A stretch of DNA of 64,000 nt. Origin: Triatoma infestans (taxonomy: Eukaryota; Arthropoda; Insecta; Hemiptera; Reduviidae). Below are positions 20,079 through 32,394 of the stretch, piece by piece. The notes under the pieces were generated by a model. The model ran no database searches. It was not told the DNA's origin and worked only from the letters and a program-made list of their open reading frames with translations. A program made the position numbers and the translations under genes. The DNA lies in contig JAAEAF010006178.1 of assembly GCA_011037195.1 (NCBI GenBank), positions 1-64,000 of the forward strand, read 5' to 3'. Every line of letters begins with the position of its first letter. Positions within the stretch are counted from its first letter, which is position 1.

Positions 20079-20877
20079 ACTTTCTCTTACTTTCTTTTAC
20101 TTTCTCTCGTAACAGTAAGTATTGCAATTGTGCCAGACTTTCCGGAAACCGGAAATTTAATTTTACCGGAAATACAGGGGTTGAGGGTCCCCTGAATATG
20201 AAAACAATGTTTTTAACAACACAATATCTCAAAAATGAAAACTCGCAGTAAGCTCAAACTTGGTATTGCATTTAATCGCAAGAGGCACGAAGAGTTCTGG
20301 CAAAATCCATCAACCGGAAGTGCGATTTGACTGAATGATTTTTTTGTTTTGTTTTTGTGATTTTCTCGAAAACGGCCCCATCGATTTTCCTCAAACTTTA
20401 TATACTATCTACTCTCATAAATACCACCTATCAGTTTTATTTGAAATAATTCCTGGAAAAATTGATATTTTTTTGGGTTCTGAAGGAACACTAGTGTTAT
20501 GCTTTTTTCTAAAGTGCCACTTCGGTTTTTTTATAGGGTTTTACCACCTACATAATATTAATACCCATTAGATGTAATGATAGAATTTCAAATTTGAAGA
20601 AAATCAGTTAAAACCGGAAGTGCGATTTTTCACAGAATAGGTTTTTGAGTTTTTTTGGAATTTTCTTGAAAAAGGTTTTAACGATTTTTATTTTAAACTT
20701 GGAATGCTTGCAAAGCTGCCTTGATTTGAAACAAACCGGATTACTTTTATTTGAAACATTTATATGAAAAAAAAAATTTTAGAGGTTTCATTGGAGGGGG
20801 TCTGTCAGTTAGTGTAAATTTGAATTTGCACAAGCTCTGATAAGAGAGAGAAAGTAGTGTAAGTGTTTCATACCAGA
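20079..20877 (+). repeat. CMR copy 7, diverged subfamily, end to end
   Basis: The left tip is duplicated (ACTTTCTCTTACTTTC, then ACTTTCTCTCGTAAC). The leader has GGTCCCCTGAA but little microsatellite. ACCGGAAGTGCGATTT boxes lie at about 20315 and 20612, 297 bp apart. The right tip is GAGAGAAAGTAGTG and CATACCAGA. Its modules match CMR copy 4 best, and it provides the unoccupied site for the LTR insertion (TATACTATCTAC near 20400). Confidence 0.8.
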
Positions 20878-22124
20878 TCTTTGTGTGTGTGTGCACTATA
20901 GCATATCTATATAAACATATACTTTTGGGGTTCCAAAAACTTTTGCTGGGTGCAAAGGGTCAGCGACTGCAAAAGTTGAAGATGCATAGCTGTAGACTAT
21001 GTTTTGTTAACAATTATTGCTTTGATTAAGTAAATGATGATTTATTTTTTTTTCTGTTGCAGGTATGTATAATGGAGGCATTAATTTCGAGCATATCTAA
21101 TGGTAAGGATTAATTTGATCCTTATTATTTTTTTCTTAAAATTTATTTACAATTATTTTATAGAATCGGAATATTTTGAATTATTCTAAAACTATAATTA
21201 GTCATATGTTTGTGAAATATTTCGACAGAGATACCCAAAAAAGATGAAAGTATCGTATAAAAAAAAAGAGAAACACTATTTTTGCATAATATATGGAAAT
21301 TAAATATTTTCTTGCAATATATCTTTTAATGGATCACTATCACATATTTTCGGGTCAAAAACATACACTACACCTTGAAAAGGTACTCCCTGGTGCATGA
21401 ATCAAGAGATTCATTGGGATGTATATTAACTATGAAATTTTTTGCCGTGTATATGAACATATGAAATGAATCAGACGTGAGAATGCAACAATATTTTACC
21501 TGTACTGGTAACAAATGATGGAAGTTTCTTAGCAATTTTATGATGAGACTGGTCAAGTTCCTGGCAATAGAAAGTGGGGAAATAGATTGAGCTGGCAATA
21601 AGCACGTATATTGAATAATAACGGCCAACACGATAACGCATCAGTTTCTCGTGAATATGGGTTTGATTTGTCCCATGTCCATAGGCGACATTCACATGTA
21701 ACCATTATCCTGATCGACGTGGATTTTTCTTTCATGTACGATGAAAAAAATTAAACATTTACATCTTCTGAAACTGAGTCATATCATATGGTAAGCATTT
21801 ATCTAGCTTGCTAGTGATCTGCAGTTACTTGGAAACCTTTATAGCTCTTATATTAGTATGTAAGTATGCCAGTTCTGTGGAGCATCTTCTTTAACCGAAG
21901 TCTCAGCATAATAAGAGTTTGGGAGGGGGGAGGAGTTATGCTTTCCTCTAAAGACCTATTTCAGTTTGTTGCATATTTAAAAACCCCGCGAATTTACATT
22001 ACTTGGATTTCCTGTGGCAGTTGGTTTGTTTGGCCGCCAGGCGTGTTTTACTATTCAATTCGTGGGTTAATAAACCTGTATCATTTAAATTACATTTTTA
22101 CAGTAATCTTTTATCATACCTTAA
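20878..22124. other. Non-coding stretch
   Basis: I see no supported gene. Three short overlapping minus ORFs at 21368-21735 are in different frames and look like chance. Confidence 0.45.
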
Positions 22125-22291
22125 TTGTGTAATATTTTTATTATTTTGGCTGAAAAGGTAAGAAGCCTCTATTTGAGCCCAGCTCACGCACTATTTAACT
22201 TACCTTCAGCCAATCCTATTCGTCCATTGGCGTACGAACACTTTTTTCTTACTGCTAAGCTGAGTGTCACTTTTCCTTTTCGCCATTTTTC

Positions 22292-22720
22292 TTGTGTGTG
22301 GTGTTATCAGTTACTTATGCGTCTTTTCTTAGTGGAAACATCATTTTTTTGACCATCAGCTATTGCAGTTATACTATTTTGACGGCGATTGTAATCTTTA
22401 TTTTGTTGAAGCGTCATTTTACCAAATTTAACTGTTCGGTTACTTTGAACCAGTTTTCAGCCAATTTATTCTCGCAACTGTTATTGCTTCAAATCGCTTG
22501 TAGCAAGCTTGGTACTGGCAAGGATTCAACTTATTGGGTAATACAGCTGTATTCTATACCTTCTATTTTGTGGCCATGTGGTGGCCTCTTGTCTTCAGCT
22601 ATAACTGTTTCGCTCTTCATTATTCAGTTTATTCCTGATGGGCCTTCGATCTGCAATTTGACACCCGACTTCATGGAAGCAGACATGGGACTTGCTGTCT
22701 ATATACTATATTCATGCTGA
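22292..22720 (+). CDS. Unrecognised hydrophobic ORF, 142 aa, doubtful
   Basis: The frame is open from ATG 22292 to a stop at 22720 in a locally less AT-rich patch (about 22150-22800). The product is rich in Leu, Ile, Ser and Phe with three or four hydrophobic stretches (about residues 12-40, 58-72 and 82-112) that could span membranes. I recognise no family. An adjacent ORF (22125-22352) overlaps in another frame and is also hydrophobic. It could be a decayed exon of a membrane protein, part of an unidentified mobile element, or chance; nothing shows that it is expressed. Confidence 0.12.
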   Translation: MCVVLSVTYASFLSGNIIFLTISYCSYTILTAIVIFILLKRHFTKFNCSVTLNQFSANLFSQLLLLQIACSKLGTGKDSTYWVIQLYSIPSILWPCGGLLSSAITVSLFIIQFIPDGPSICNLTPDFMEADMGLAVYILYSC

Positions 22721-22730
22721 CTTGCTGTAT

Positions 22731-23564
22731 TTTCTCCTTGGCGGAACTACCATAATTGCTTCCGATTGGGTTGCAGATAGCATCAAGCCTATTCTGCTCT
22801 AAGCTCTGTACGGAGCATGTAAAAATTTACTGAATGATGGACATTGGTGGTTCAAGATCTTAATAAATAGAGGTGTTTATTTGTTTTGTTATTTCTTGAT
22901 GGTACTTTTTTGTTAAAAATACCTAAGGTCTTCATTCCAGTTTTATATTTTGGACGTTTACCTTTTCACACATAGTTAATTTATACGTTTCTAACATATA
23001 TTAATTAGAATTAAATGTATTGCCAAAATAATGAATTTGAAAAACAGTTTTTATTCATTATTTTGCGATTTTCTCAATAAAGACACCTATCTGGTTTCAC
23101 TAAACTTGGTATACTAAGTAACAACATTTAGAGGCCGGCCAATCATTTTTGTTTGAGACTTGTTAACAGTAAAGAAGATTGTAGTGATAAGTATTAGGGT
23201 GGGGTGGAGGTGGGGTTGCGCAAGTCATTAAGTTTAGATTTCGTTTAGATTGATATAACATTGAAGACAAATTAACATATAATAAAAATTATAAGCTCGA
23301 AGACAGATTGTAAATTGCAATAAAAGAAAGTCGCAATATGTTCCGCAACAGACATTTTTTAATTATAACCTATTAATCAAAATAATTATTGAACTTCACT
23401 AATGTAGGGTTAATCTGTGAACTTGGAACGAATAATATAAATCCAATAATAATTATGATTAGTTTAATAGAAATGTCCGCCTTGTTTGTAAACGCCTATT
23501 AAAGATTTAAATAGGCCTAATAATTTAGATAGACTGTTAAAACTTAATTGTTTCTATTGCTTTT
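22731..23564. other. Non-coding stretch with a faint CMR-like module
   Basis: A weak CMR resemblance lies at about 22990-23110 (TTAATTAGAATTAAATGTATTG, then GCGATTTTCTCAATAAAG). The rest is AT-rich with no gene. Confidence 0.4.
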
Positions 23565-24549
23565 ACTTTCTCTTACTCCTAGCAAGAGGAAATATTGTAA
23601 TCGTGTCAAATTTTCGATATTGAGTTTTCACCGGAAATATTGGTTTTGAGGTCCCCTGAGTCCAAAAAAGTGGCTTTTAGGAAATGGTGAGTGTGTTTGT
23701 ATGTATGTGAACAGCATAGCTCAAAAACGAAAAATCGTAGAAAGTTCAAACTTGATATTACGTTTAGAGGTCACCATGGGATCTGACGGGGCGTTATCTG
23801 TCAATATCCCTCAACCGGAAGTACCACTTTACTAGTTTTTTTTTTTTACGTTTTTGCGATTTTCTCAAAAATGGCTCCGACGATTTTCTTTAAATTTCGG
23901 TACATCAACCACACATACAAGAGCTACAACTTTATTTGAAACATTTCTTGAGAAAATTCATCTAAGGGCATTCTGGGGAGGGGGTGGGGTTAGATTTCAT
24001 CTTAACTGCTATTTCAGTTTATTAGACAAATTTGTCATCTAAATAATGTTAATTAGAATTAAATACATATGTTGTTGAAATTCCGAGTTTGAAAAAAATC
24101 AGATAACCGGAAGTGCGTTTGATTTGACACTTTACTAAATGATTCTTTCATTTTTTCGCGATTTTCTCAAAAATGGCTCCGATGATTTTCTTGAAACTTC
24201 GTATACAAAATAAAAATGCAAAGATCTACATCTTTTATTTAAGACATTTCTTTGGAAAAATTCATTTAAGGGCATTTTTTGGGGGAGGAGTGGGGTTACA
24301 GCTTCCCCTAAAGTGGTATCATAGTTGATTATACAATTCTATCATCCAAACAAAATTAATTATAAATAAATGGATGGCCAAAATTCCAAGTTTCAAGAAA
24401 ATTACGTAAGCCGGAAGTGCGATTTTACTGAACAGCTTTTTCAGTTTTCGACGAATTTCGTTATATTTGGTACACTAACTATAAACATTTGTCAATTATA
24501 ATTTTGAGAACAGGAATAAGAGAAAGTTGTGTGAGTGTTTCACACCAGA
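23565..24549 (+). repeat. CMR copy 8, full length, two modules
   Basis: The left tip is ACTTTCTCTTACTCCTAGC and AAGAGGAAATATTGTAATC; the leader has GGTCCCCTGAG and CACCATGGGATCTGAC. CCGGAAGT boxes lie at about 23815, 24107 and 24412. The right tip is GAATAAGAGAAAGT, GTGTGAGTGTTTCACACC and T12. At 985 bp it is close to the consensus, with intact tips. Confidence 0.88.
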
Positions 24550-25389
24550 TTTTTTTTTTTTACATAATATTTTTATTTCATTTGAAGTACCATTATGATG
24601 ATGGCAGTATGTCAGGGTCGTTACTTACTTTGTAAAGTGGTGGGTGTGATTTATTTAATCAAAAGCCAAAGTGCCTTGTGTCGGAATTTTTATTTTATTT
24701 TTATATTAATTTAGTATTTAAAATTGTTTTTACTGTCTTAAAACCTTATTTATTTTATAAAAAACTTCTTTTTTTCTTACTAGTTATAAAGTTATGTGAA
24801 ATTAGTGTCTCAAAGTTTCAAATTATGGAGAAAGTTTTTGTTTTATGAGTAACAATATAAAACAGGTCTCTAAGAGCTTTATTAGCATAATTATTTGAAA
24901 TGGCAGTTTTGAAGAGTGCCAGTGTGAGAGTACAGTTTGTGAGTCTTTAACGTTGTTGATGTGAATGAATAGGCTGCGCCTCTGATTCATCATATAAAGT
25001 GCCTTCTGCAAGTTAAGTTATTGTTGAAACCCTTATGTCGAGATCGTAATTCTCTTTCTTGATGCAAGTTTATAAGAAGAGAGAGAGAGAGTCAGCGCTT
25101 ACAACATAAAGTTCAAACTTACTTTTGCATTTTAATTAAATTGTAAAAATAAAATGAAAGCCAGTGGTTTGTTGTTTTTATTATTAAGGATGAAACTTTT
25201 ATAGAATTTAAAGTATAAAAGTTTTATAACATCATCCATCATTAAATCTGGTTTTGTTAAACATTTTCAAACTCCATAGTATTGCCCCAATCCCCATTCT
25301 ATAGTATTGCTCAATATTTTGATCTATGCCACTATAATTTATAAAAATATGCTATACTTTGGTATTACATACTTGCACTTCTTATTATT
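24550..25389. other. AT-rich non-coding stretch
   Basis: It follows the T run of CMR copy 8 and includes a short GA repeat at about 25077-25091. No gene. Confidence 0.5.
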
Positions 25390-25835
25390 ACCTTCTCTTA
25401 CTACTAGTAAGAAAAAGTATTGCGATTGTGCCTGATTTTCGAAGTTGAAGTTAATATTGAAAAAACAAACTGTTCAGTAAAACACACTTCCGGTCAACCG
25501 ATTTTCTTCAAACTCGGAATTTTAACAACATATTTAATTCTAATTAATATTATTTAGAGGTTAGAATTATATGAATTTTTCTCAAAAAAATGTTAAGAAT
25601 AAAAGTTGTAGCTCTTAATATATATAATTAATTTTAAAAAATTCTTTGGAGCCATTTTCGAGAAAATCGCAAAAAAAGAAGTGAAAAACCCCATCAGTGA
25701 AGTGGGGGAATTTTGACAATTAACTTACTATCGGATCCCAATGATACCTGTAAACACGGTATGTCAGGTTTGAACTTTCTGGGGTTTTTCATTTTTGAGC
25801 TGCTTTTTTTTCTCTTTTTTTTTATGTTCAAACAC
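25390..25835. repeat. CMR copy 9, plus tip fused to minus body
   Basis: It opens with a plus left tip (CTTCTCTTACTACTAGTAAG, TATTGCGATTGTGCC). Within 70 bp it changes to a minus-sense body: ACTTCCGGTCAACC near 25488, a module, and a leader ending TTTTTCATTTTTGAGCTGC. This is a second head-to-head chimera. Confidence 0.65.
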
Positions 25836-25899
25836 ACACAGACAGAGACACCCAGAGAGAGAGAGAGAGAGAGAGAGACTATTTTATGATAAAAAAAAA

Positions 25900-26584
25900 T
25901 CTGGTGTGAAACACTCACACAACTTTTTCTTATTCCACGTTCTCAAAATTATGATTAACAAATTTTATAGTTTGTGTACCAAATTTAATGAGATTCGTCG
26001 ATAACTGAAAAAAACTATTCAGTAAAAGCGCACTTCCGGTTTACATTTTCGTGAAACTCGGCAATTTTGGCCATCTATTTATTTCTAATTAATTTTGTTT
26101 GGGTGGTAGAATTGTGCATTGCACTTTATAGAAGAACATAATCTCCCTCCACTAAACATACCCTTAAATGAATTTTCCCAGAGAAATGTTTCAAATAAAA
26201 GTAGTAGCTCTTTGTATTATGTGTAGTTGACATACTAAGTTTGAAGAAAATCGTCGGAGCTATTTTTGAGAAAGACGCAAAAAAAAAAAAAAAAAAAAAA
26301 AAAGCAACTAGTAAAGTAGTACTTCCGGTTGAGAAATTTTGACAGATAACGTATAGTCAGATCCCATGGTGATATCTAAACGGAATATAAAGTTTTAACT
26401 TTCTACGGTTTTTCGTTGTTGAGCTATGCTGTTCACATACATGTACACCCACACAGACCACTTGTTAAAAACCATTTTTTTTTTAACTCAGGGGACCTCA
26501 AAACGGATATTTCCGTTGGAAACTAGATATCGAAAATTTGACACGATTACAATGCTTCCTCTTACGAGGAGAGTAAGAGAAAGT
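25900..26584 (-). repeat. CMR copy 10, one module
   Basis: It starts A9-TCTGGTGTGAAACACTCA, has ACTTCCGG at about 26034 and 26322 (288 bp apart, a single module), then the CCATGGTGATATC leader, and ends CTTCCTCTTACGAGG, GAGTAAGAGAAAGT. The length of 685 bp marks the one-module form. Confidence 0.85.
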
Positions 26585-26596
26585 ATAAATGTTGTG

Positions 26597-26689
26597 TCAG
26601 GGGACCTCAAAATATGTATTTCCGGTGAAAACTCAGTATCCAAAATTTAACACGATTACAATACTTCTTATCACTTTAAGAGGAAGTAA
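26597..26689 (-). repeat. Extra CMR left-tip fragment
   Basis: A second left-tip piece (GGGGACCTCAAAATATG, CACGATTACAATACTTC, TTTAAGAGGAAGT) abuts copy 10, so the tip is present twice in tandem. Confidence 0.7.
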
Positions 26690-26698
26690 AAAAAAAAA

Positions 26699-27290
26699 AC
26701 TGGTGTGAAGCACTGCACACGGCTTTCTCTTACTGCCGTTAATACAAATATATATTACAATTACATAACTTGACAAATTTTAACAACGATTCTAATGTAT
26801 TATTGTACGTGTTCAAATATAAACATTTGACTGAAGTGGTACTTTAATGGAAAACATAATGCTACTGTCCCCTCAGAACCCCCCCCAAAAAATCAATTTT
26901 CCCGGGAACATGTTTCAAATAAAATTGTTAGATGTTAATGTGTATAGATAGTATACTAAGTTAAAAAAAAAAAAAAATCGTTGGAGCCGTTTTTAAGAAA
27001 AATCGTGAAAAACTGAAGAAAAAAAAAATCAATAAAATCGTACTTTGGTTGATGGGTTTTGCTGGTGGATACCTTCGAGTCTGAGATAAGGTGGGGTTGT
27101 ACATAAAGAGAATACTAAGTTTATGATTATAGTTATTGTTTGTTTGATAAATTTGTTTACACATTCATGAAATATTCCACTGAAAACAATATTTCTGTCC
27201 TCAAGGGATCTCTAATCATGTATTTCCGGTGAAAACTAACATTTCGAAAATTTGACATGATCACAATACTTCCACTTACTATAAATAATA
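26699..27290 (-). repeat. CMR copy 11, diverged, one module
   Basis: It begins TGGTGTGAAGCACTG, passes AACATAATGCTACTG, CCCCCCCCAAAAAATC and TCGTTGGAGCCG, then a rebuilt leader (GGGATCTCTAATC) and tip CACAATACTTCCACTTAC. Confidence 0.7.
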
Positions 27291-27590
27291 AAGCAATAAC
27301 TTGAATGCTGTGTTTATTATTATATTAATTTATGAAAGGCATTTATTAATTTGATATTTAATTATAGTCAACAATGGTTGTAGTGTTTTAAAACAAATAT
27401 AAAATATTTTTTATTATTATTCTCATCAAAATAATAATTAATAATTTAATTTAACAAGTTTATCAGTGTTGCCAAAGAGATGCGTCAATAAATGTAAGAT
27501 ATAAAGTGTTTGTTGGTTTGTTGTAAACAAAAATAAATGTTAACAACTTATAGTAGACTTATAAGAAGTGTAAACAACTTATTAGTTGGA

Positions 27591-28273
27591 GTTTTTACTT
27601 GCTGATAGTGCTGGTAAGAGAACATGTGAACAGTATTGCTCTAAAATGATAAAATCACAAAACAGGAAGTTATCTATCAAAATTTCTCAACCGGAAGTTC
27701 CATTATTATTACTAAATGATTTTTTTTTTCCCTCCAATAATTTTCTTTAAACTATATACGTATATGCCTATTACATACAAATATAGGTGACACACTTTTA
27801 TTTGACACATTTTTCTGGGATAATTTAGTTTTTTAGGCAAGAGACATTAGGATTATCTTTTTTTCACGGCAGGATATTGTACTTGTCTTCCACCTGATGA
27901 AATGAAAATTAAAAATATTACTAAAATTCAGAGTTTGGAAAAAAATTGATTGATCAGAAACATGAATTTCCTGAATGATTTTTTAAGAGTTTTTCCACAA
28001 TATTCTCGACAACGATACTACCATTGGATTTAAAAAAAAAAATGCATTATTATATAAAATTATTTTTTAAAAAATTATTATAATTTTTTACTGAAGAAGC
28101 TGAGATGTCACCGCTACTTTCTAAAATGCCGGTCATTATAGTGTGGGTTTTCTGTCAGCTGTATAATAATAATAATAATGGTGTCTAAATAATTAATACA
28201 AATTGAAAGTTTTAAGAAAATTTATCGGCCAGAAGCGTATAATTGGAGTAAGAGAAAGTCATTTCACACCAGA
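27591..28273 (+). repeat. CMR copy 12, eroded
   Basis: The left tip is barely visible (TTTTACTTGCTGATAGTG). CAACCGGAAGTTCC at about 27697 and the module (CTTTTATTTGACACATTTTTC) are clear, and the right tip reads GGAGTAAGAGAAAGTC, TTTCACACCAGA. Confidence 0.65.
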
Positions 28274-28279
28274 TAGAAA

Positions 28280-30650
28280 GTAAATAAGGTCATCTTTTAT
28301 TTACGTAAAGAAAAAAAAAATAATTTTAGTCAATTAAATTTTAATCATTTAAAGAACAGCTTACCAATAACAGTCTCATATTTTCCAAGAAAAGGCAGTA
28401 TTTATATATAATCAGTTTTATTTACTGTATTTCAGAATACTTGCGTGAGCGTGTGTGTGTATATGGTGTGATCAGGTATATTAGGTGAATAATTAAATTC
28501 AATCATAGTATAAATTTCCATGATATCTTAAGTTATTATTATTATTAGTTTAATTTATTAACAAAACATTCAACGTTTGACATTCTTGATTGTAAAATAA
28601 AAGAATTAATTTTAAAAGGTCAAATCCTTGATGGTAAGGTCAACTTGAGGGCTAGCTAGTATAACACGCTCATCTTTGTGCTATATTTTTGGGACTTGAG
28701 CCAAATAATTCTTTACTTTTTTTTTTCTTTATTGTTTTGTTTATCTTCTTCCTATCTTATATTGTTGTGACATGTAATGTATCTCATATTATTGCTCTTA
28801 TATTTAACCTTTAACTATTAAAGTGATGTTAATTTTCTATTTAATATGAACAAGTGTGTGCTTTTAGATTTCAAGTATTTGTTGTTTATGAATGGAGAGT
28901 ATATTTATTTATGCCCCTTTATTGTTCCTTGGTTCTTCCTTTATGTTGTTTATTTTGGGTAGTGTACAAGTTTATAATATAAATTAAATGTTTATTTGAA
29001 TAGTTCATTGTTATATTGGTAATTTTCTTCTTAATTCCTGCTATTCTATTGCTTCCTGAATCAATATCCAAGTGGGGTACCATTCCATTCATCTCTTCTT
29101 CCTAATGGAACAAGTAGGTTCCTTTTATTCCTTTTAAACCATGTCAAAGCGTATGCATTTCTTAATAATTTTTTTTATCTTTATGCCCTGTTCTTTAGCA
29201 ACGCATCCAATTATTTCTTGTAGTGTTCTTATCTTCTTTGAGATTCCTTCTTCAATGCTCTAATTAAACTTATCACAGAAGTCTAGTATCATTGAAGATT
29301 TCTTGGATTCCAATTGTAAAAAGAAACTGGTTTGAAACAGTCACCAGACATTAAATACTCTTACTGCAACTTACTGATAATATTATTGACAAATTCTTTT
29401 AAACTTATTAGTAGTTTTACTATACGCTAGACACATTTAAATATGATACGTATAACTGGGAAAACCGGCACTTGAGGGAAGTGTGACCTTTCAGTTTTCG
29501 CAGAAACTTCCAAAAATCTATTACTCTGACCAATGTTTTGCACGTAAATGATAGGTTTACTTACATTATGTTTTTCTAAATTGATATACTAACTAAACAT
29601 ACTTTACATATTTTTACAAACAAATTGATTGAATTTCCATAAAGTGGTCGTACAATATATTGGTTGTACTCGTTCCACCTTCACCATAATTTAAGGATTA
29701 ATGTGGTATGAATTCCACATGTGAACCACATAGAAGTAACAAGTCGTGCAAATATTCCCTAAATTATTTATATGTACAACATATTTTGGCTTTGTTTAAA
29801 ATATATATTTTTTTTTAACAAGTTAATGTTGAGAGATATTTCTGAACACCGTAAATATCAATGAATAAAAACAATGAAAGATTTTTAACTAAAAACAAAT
29901 TAAAAAAAAGAAAAAAAAGTTTGATATAATATATCCAATAATTGATTAGCTTGTACAGACATCATGCTATCTATTTTATATATATATATAAAACAGATTA
30001 GATTATATATAGATATATATACACAGAGAGCGATCTATCTCAGAATATTCCATTGTCTGAATTATTTATTATTGACAGGGTTTTTATTTATGTTATACAC
30101 GCATATACATATACATATTTTTTTCTAATTTTTACAAATATCGTACGGTTTTTATCTACATCGTATGATTTGTAATTATTGATTTTTAATTTAATCAAAT
30201 TATTGTTTTCGCATTTTATTTATTACCAACATTTTATTTGTCAAATTACTATTGCGATTATTAATTGATTATTATTCAGTCATTTGAAACTGGACATTGT
30301 AAATAAGAAAAACAGTTTTTTTGTTTTGTTTGTATGTTTGTTGGTTGCCTTGTGAGGACTGCTGAATTCATTTCTGCGAAACTTGGTTTTTGATTATTTT
30401 GAAACAAACTATAAACTTTGGATCATTTCATTTTAAAACTTTTAATTTGTGAATTTGTAATTTTTATGGAGACAAATTTATTAAACAAAATTGATTTAAA
30501 ATTATTAAATTTAATCCAATTTGATTTTATAAATTTTATTTTTATAATACGGTACATTGGCGAAGATATATGGATTGCGGGTGACGATGGAGAATAAATA
30601 CGACTAACTCTTTAGACGGACGTCTCTATTCATGATATTTGTTTTTACTT
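28280..30650. other. Long AT-rich non-coding stretch
   Basis: No gene. A faint CMR minus start lies at about 29320-29540 (AACTGGTTTGAAACAGTC, TACTCTTACTGCAAC). A TATA-rich tract lies near 29975-30022. Confidence 0.45.
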
Positions 30651-30652
30651 TC

Positions 30653-31260
30653 ACTTATACACACTGTTTACGTAAGAAGAAGTATTGCGATAATGACCAC
30701 TTTTCGAAATTATGTTTTCACAGAACATACAACCTTTGAAATTCACCAATATGTTTTAGCCTCTCTCTCTCTCATACATACACACTGATTTTTCACTGTT
30801 TAACTTTTTTTAGAACAATTTATTTCTGTATTTTGATCAGTATGTGTTTTGAAGTGCCCTAATTGGAATCTATGCCCAGAGCATTAATAAAATATTCTTT
30901 CTTTTTTTCTTTTTTTCTTTTTTTTTACTCTCTCTCTCTTCGTGTTTGTGAATCTGCTTTGGTATATATGTAAACAAAATAAACAAAGAGTGAAACAAAA
31001 AAAAATCGCTATTAGTTACGGTATCCTTCGTTGCCGTAATAGTAAAGTTTTTGACCGGAAGTATTATTTTACTGAGCAATCACTATAGGTTTTTCGTAAT
31101 TTTCTTTACTAAATATATTAGGTGAAAACTTGGGAAAAACACTTCTCTAAGAAAACTTGAATTTTTAGGAAGGGTTTTAGGGTACAGCCATAAATTTAGA
31201 CTTTAAAACTTATCATTTAGTGTCAAGAAAATTGGGTAAGTGGAAATACGTTTGTAATGT
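30653..31260 (+). repeat. CMR copy 13, eroded
   Basis: The left-tip relic TTTACTTTCACTTATAC and AAGAAGTATTGCGATAATG is followed by GACCGGAAGTATTATTTTAC at about 31053 and part of a module. No right tip is visible. Confidence 0.5.
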
Positions 31261-31683
31261 GGAATTTTTGAATTGGTTTTTCTTTCCCCTATTTATTGGG
31301 TCTAACTTTTATATCAAATATTATATATATATATAATATTAAGAACTCCACAATCTTTAACTGCTCTTATATTCAGCACTATAGATTCCTCATACGGAAT
31401 GTCGTGTATAAGTAATGACTTACCTTAAGATTCCTCAGATGTAATGCCTAGAAAACTTGTGATTATTCTTATTTAAATTTTTCTAGCTTAAGAAGCGATC
31501 AAAAAAAACATGGGGTAGATGCGCAGACCCACCAAGCTGAGGTGTATTGCGTGGTTCCGGACCTTTTTTTTACTCCAAAGATCGCACTAAACTCTTAACT
31601 ATTCTATTCCTAGATGATTCTTCACTAAGGTTTGAACATAAACTGTTAAATAGAAGTGAGGATTCACTGATTTCTACTTTAAT

Positions 31684-32342
31684 TTACTCCTGTAAAGAGG
31701 AAGTATTTGCGATCGTAACAAATTTTCGAAATTGAGTTTTTACCGGAAATACATGTTTTGAGGTTCCTTGAGAATAGAAATGTTTCTATAGCCAATTGTG
31801 TGTGTTTGTGTTAACAAAATATCAAAAAAAAAAAAAAAAATCGCAGCTCAAATCAAAGCTCTAAACTTGGTATTTTATTTAGATATTATCATCTTATTTA
31901 ACACTAAGGTTTCGAATAAAATCCATCAACCGGAAGTGCGACTTTGAGTTTTTCTGGAATTATCTCGAAAGCGTCTGTAACGATTTTCCTAAAAAATTGG
32001 TATCTGCACGGATATAAACATAATATAACTTCTATTTAAAACATTTTTCAAAAAAACAAAAAAAAAACTATCTTCGAAAGTTGTAAGGAATTAATGACGT
32101 TAAATTTCAAATATTGTATGCGGCTGGTTCCATTGTTATTGGTCCACTCTACTAAATACAGATATTATAATATTATAATCACTTCTCTACCCGTTAAGGT
32201 TTGTGTAGGTAGGTACTTGTCCCGTCACCACTTCTATATTCATGTTAAGACAAATATGTAAAAATTTGAGTTTAAAAAAATTTTTTTTTAAATATAATTA
32301 TACTAATTGGAAATAAGAGAAAGTCGTGTGAGTGTTTCACAA

Positions 32343-32346
<4 letters not shown>
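31684..32346 (+). repeat. CMR copy 14, one module, ending in a long T run
   Basis: The left tip (TTACTCCTGTAAAGAGGAAG), leader GGTTCCTTGAGAATAG, CAACCGGAAGTGCGAC near 31930, an eroded module and the right tip AAGAGAAAGTCGTGTGAGTG are present. The end reads CACAACAGG and passes straight into 46 T. Confidence 0.7.

Positions 32347-32392
<46 letters not shown>
32347..32392 (+). repeat. Homopolymer run of 46 T
   Basis: An uninterrupted T run lies exactly at the right tip of CMR copy 14. Shorter T runs occupy the same place in most other copies. Its length is error-prone in sequencing. Confidence 0.8.

Positions 32393-32394
<2 letters not shown>

Noticed and set aside
23565..24549. CMR as a Helitron, based on the right-tip hairpin
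   Set aside because: The hairpin is followed by CAGATTTT rather than CTRR, the left tip does not start with TC, and the tips share an inverted 15-mer, which Helitrons lack.
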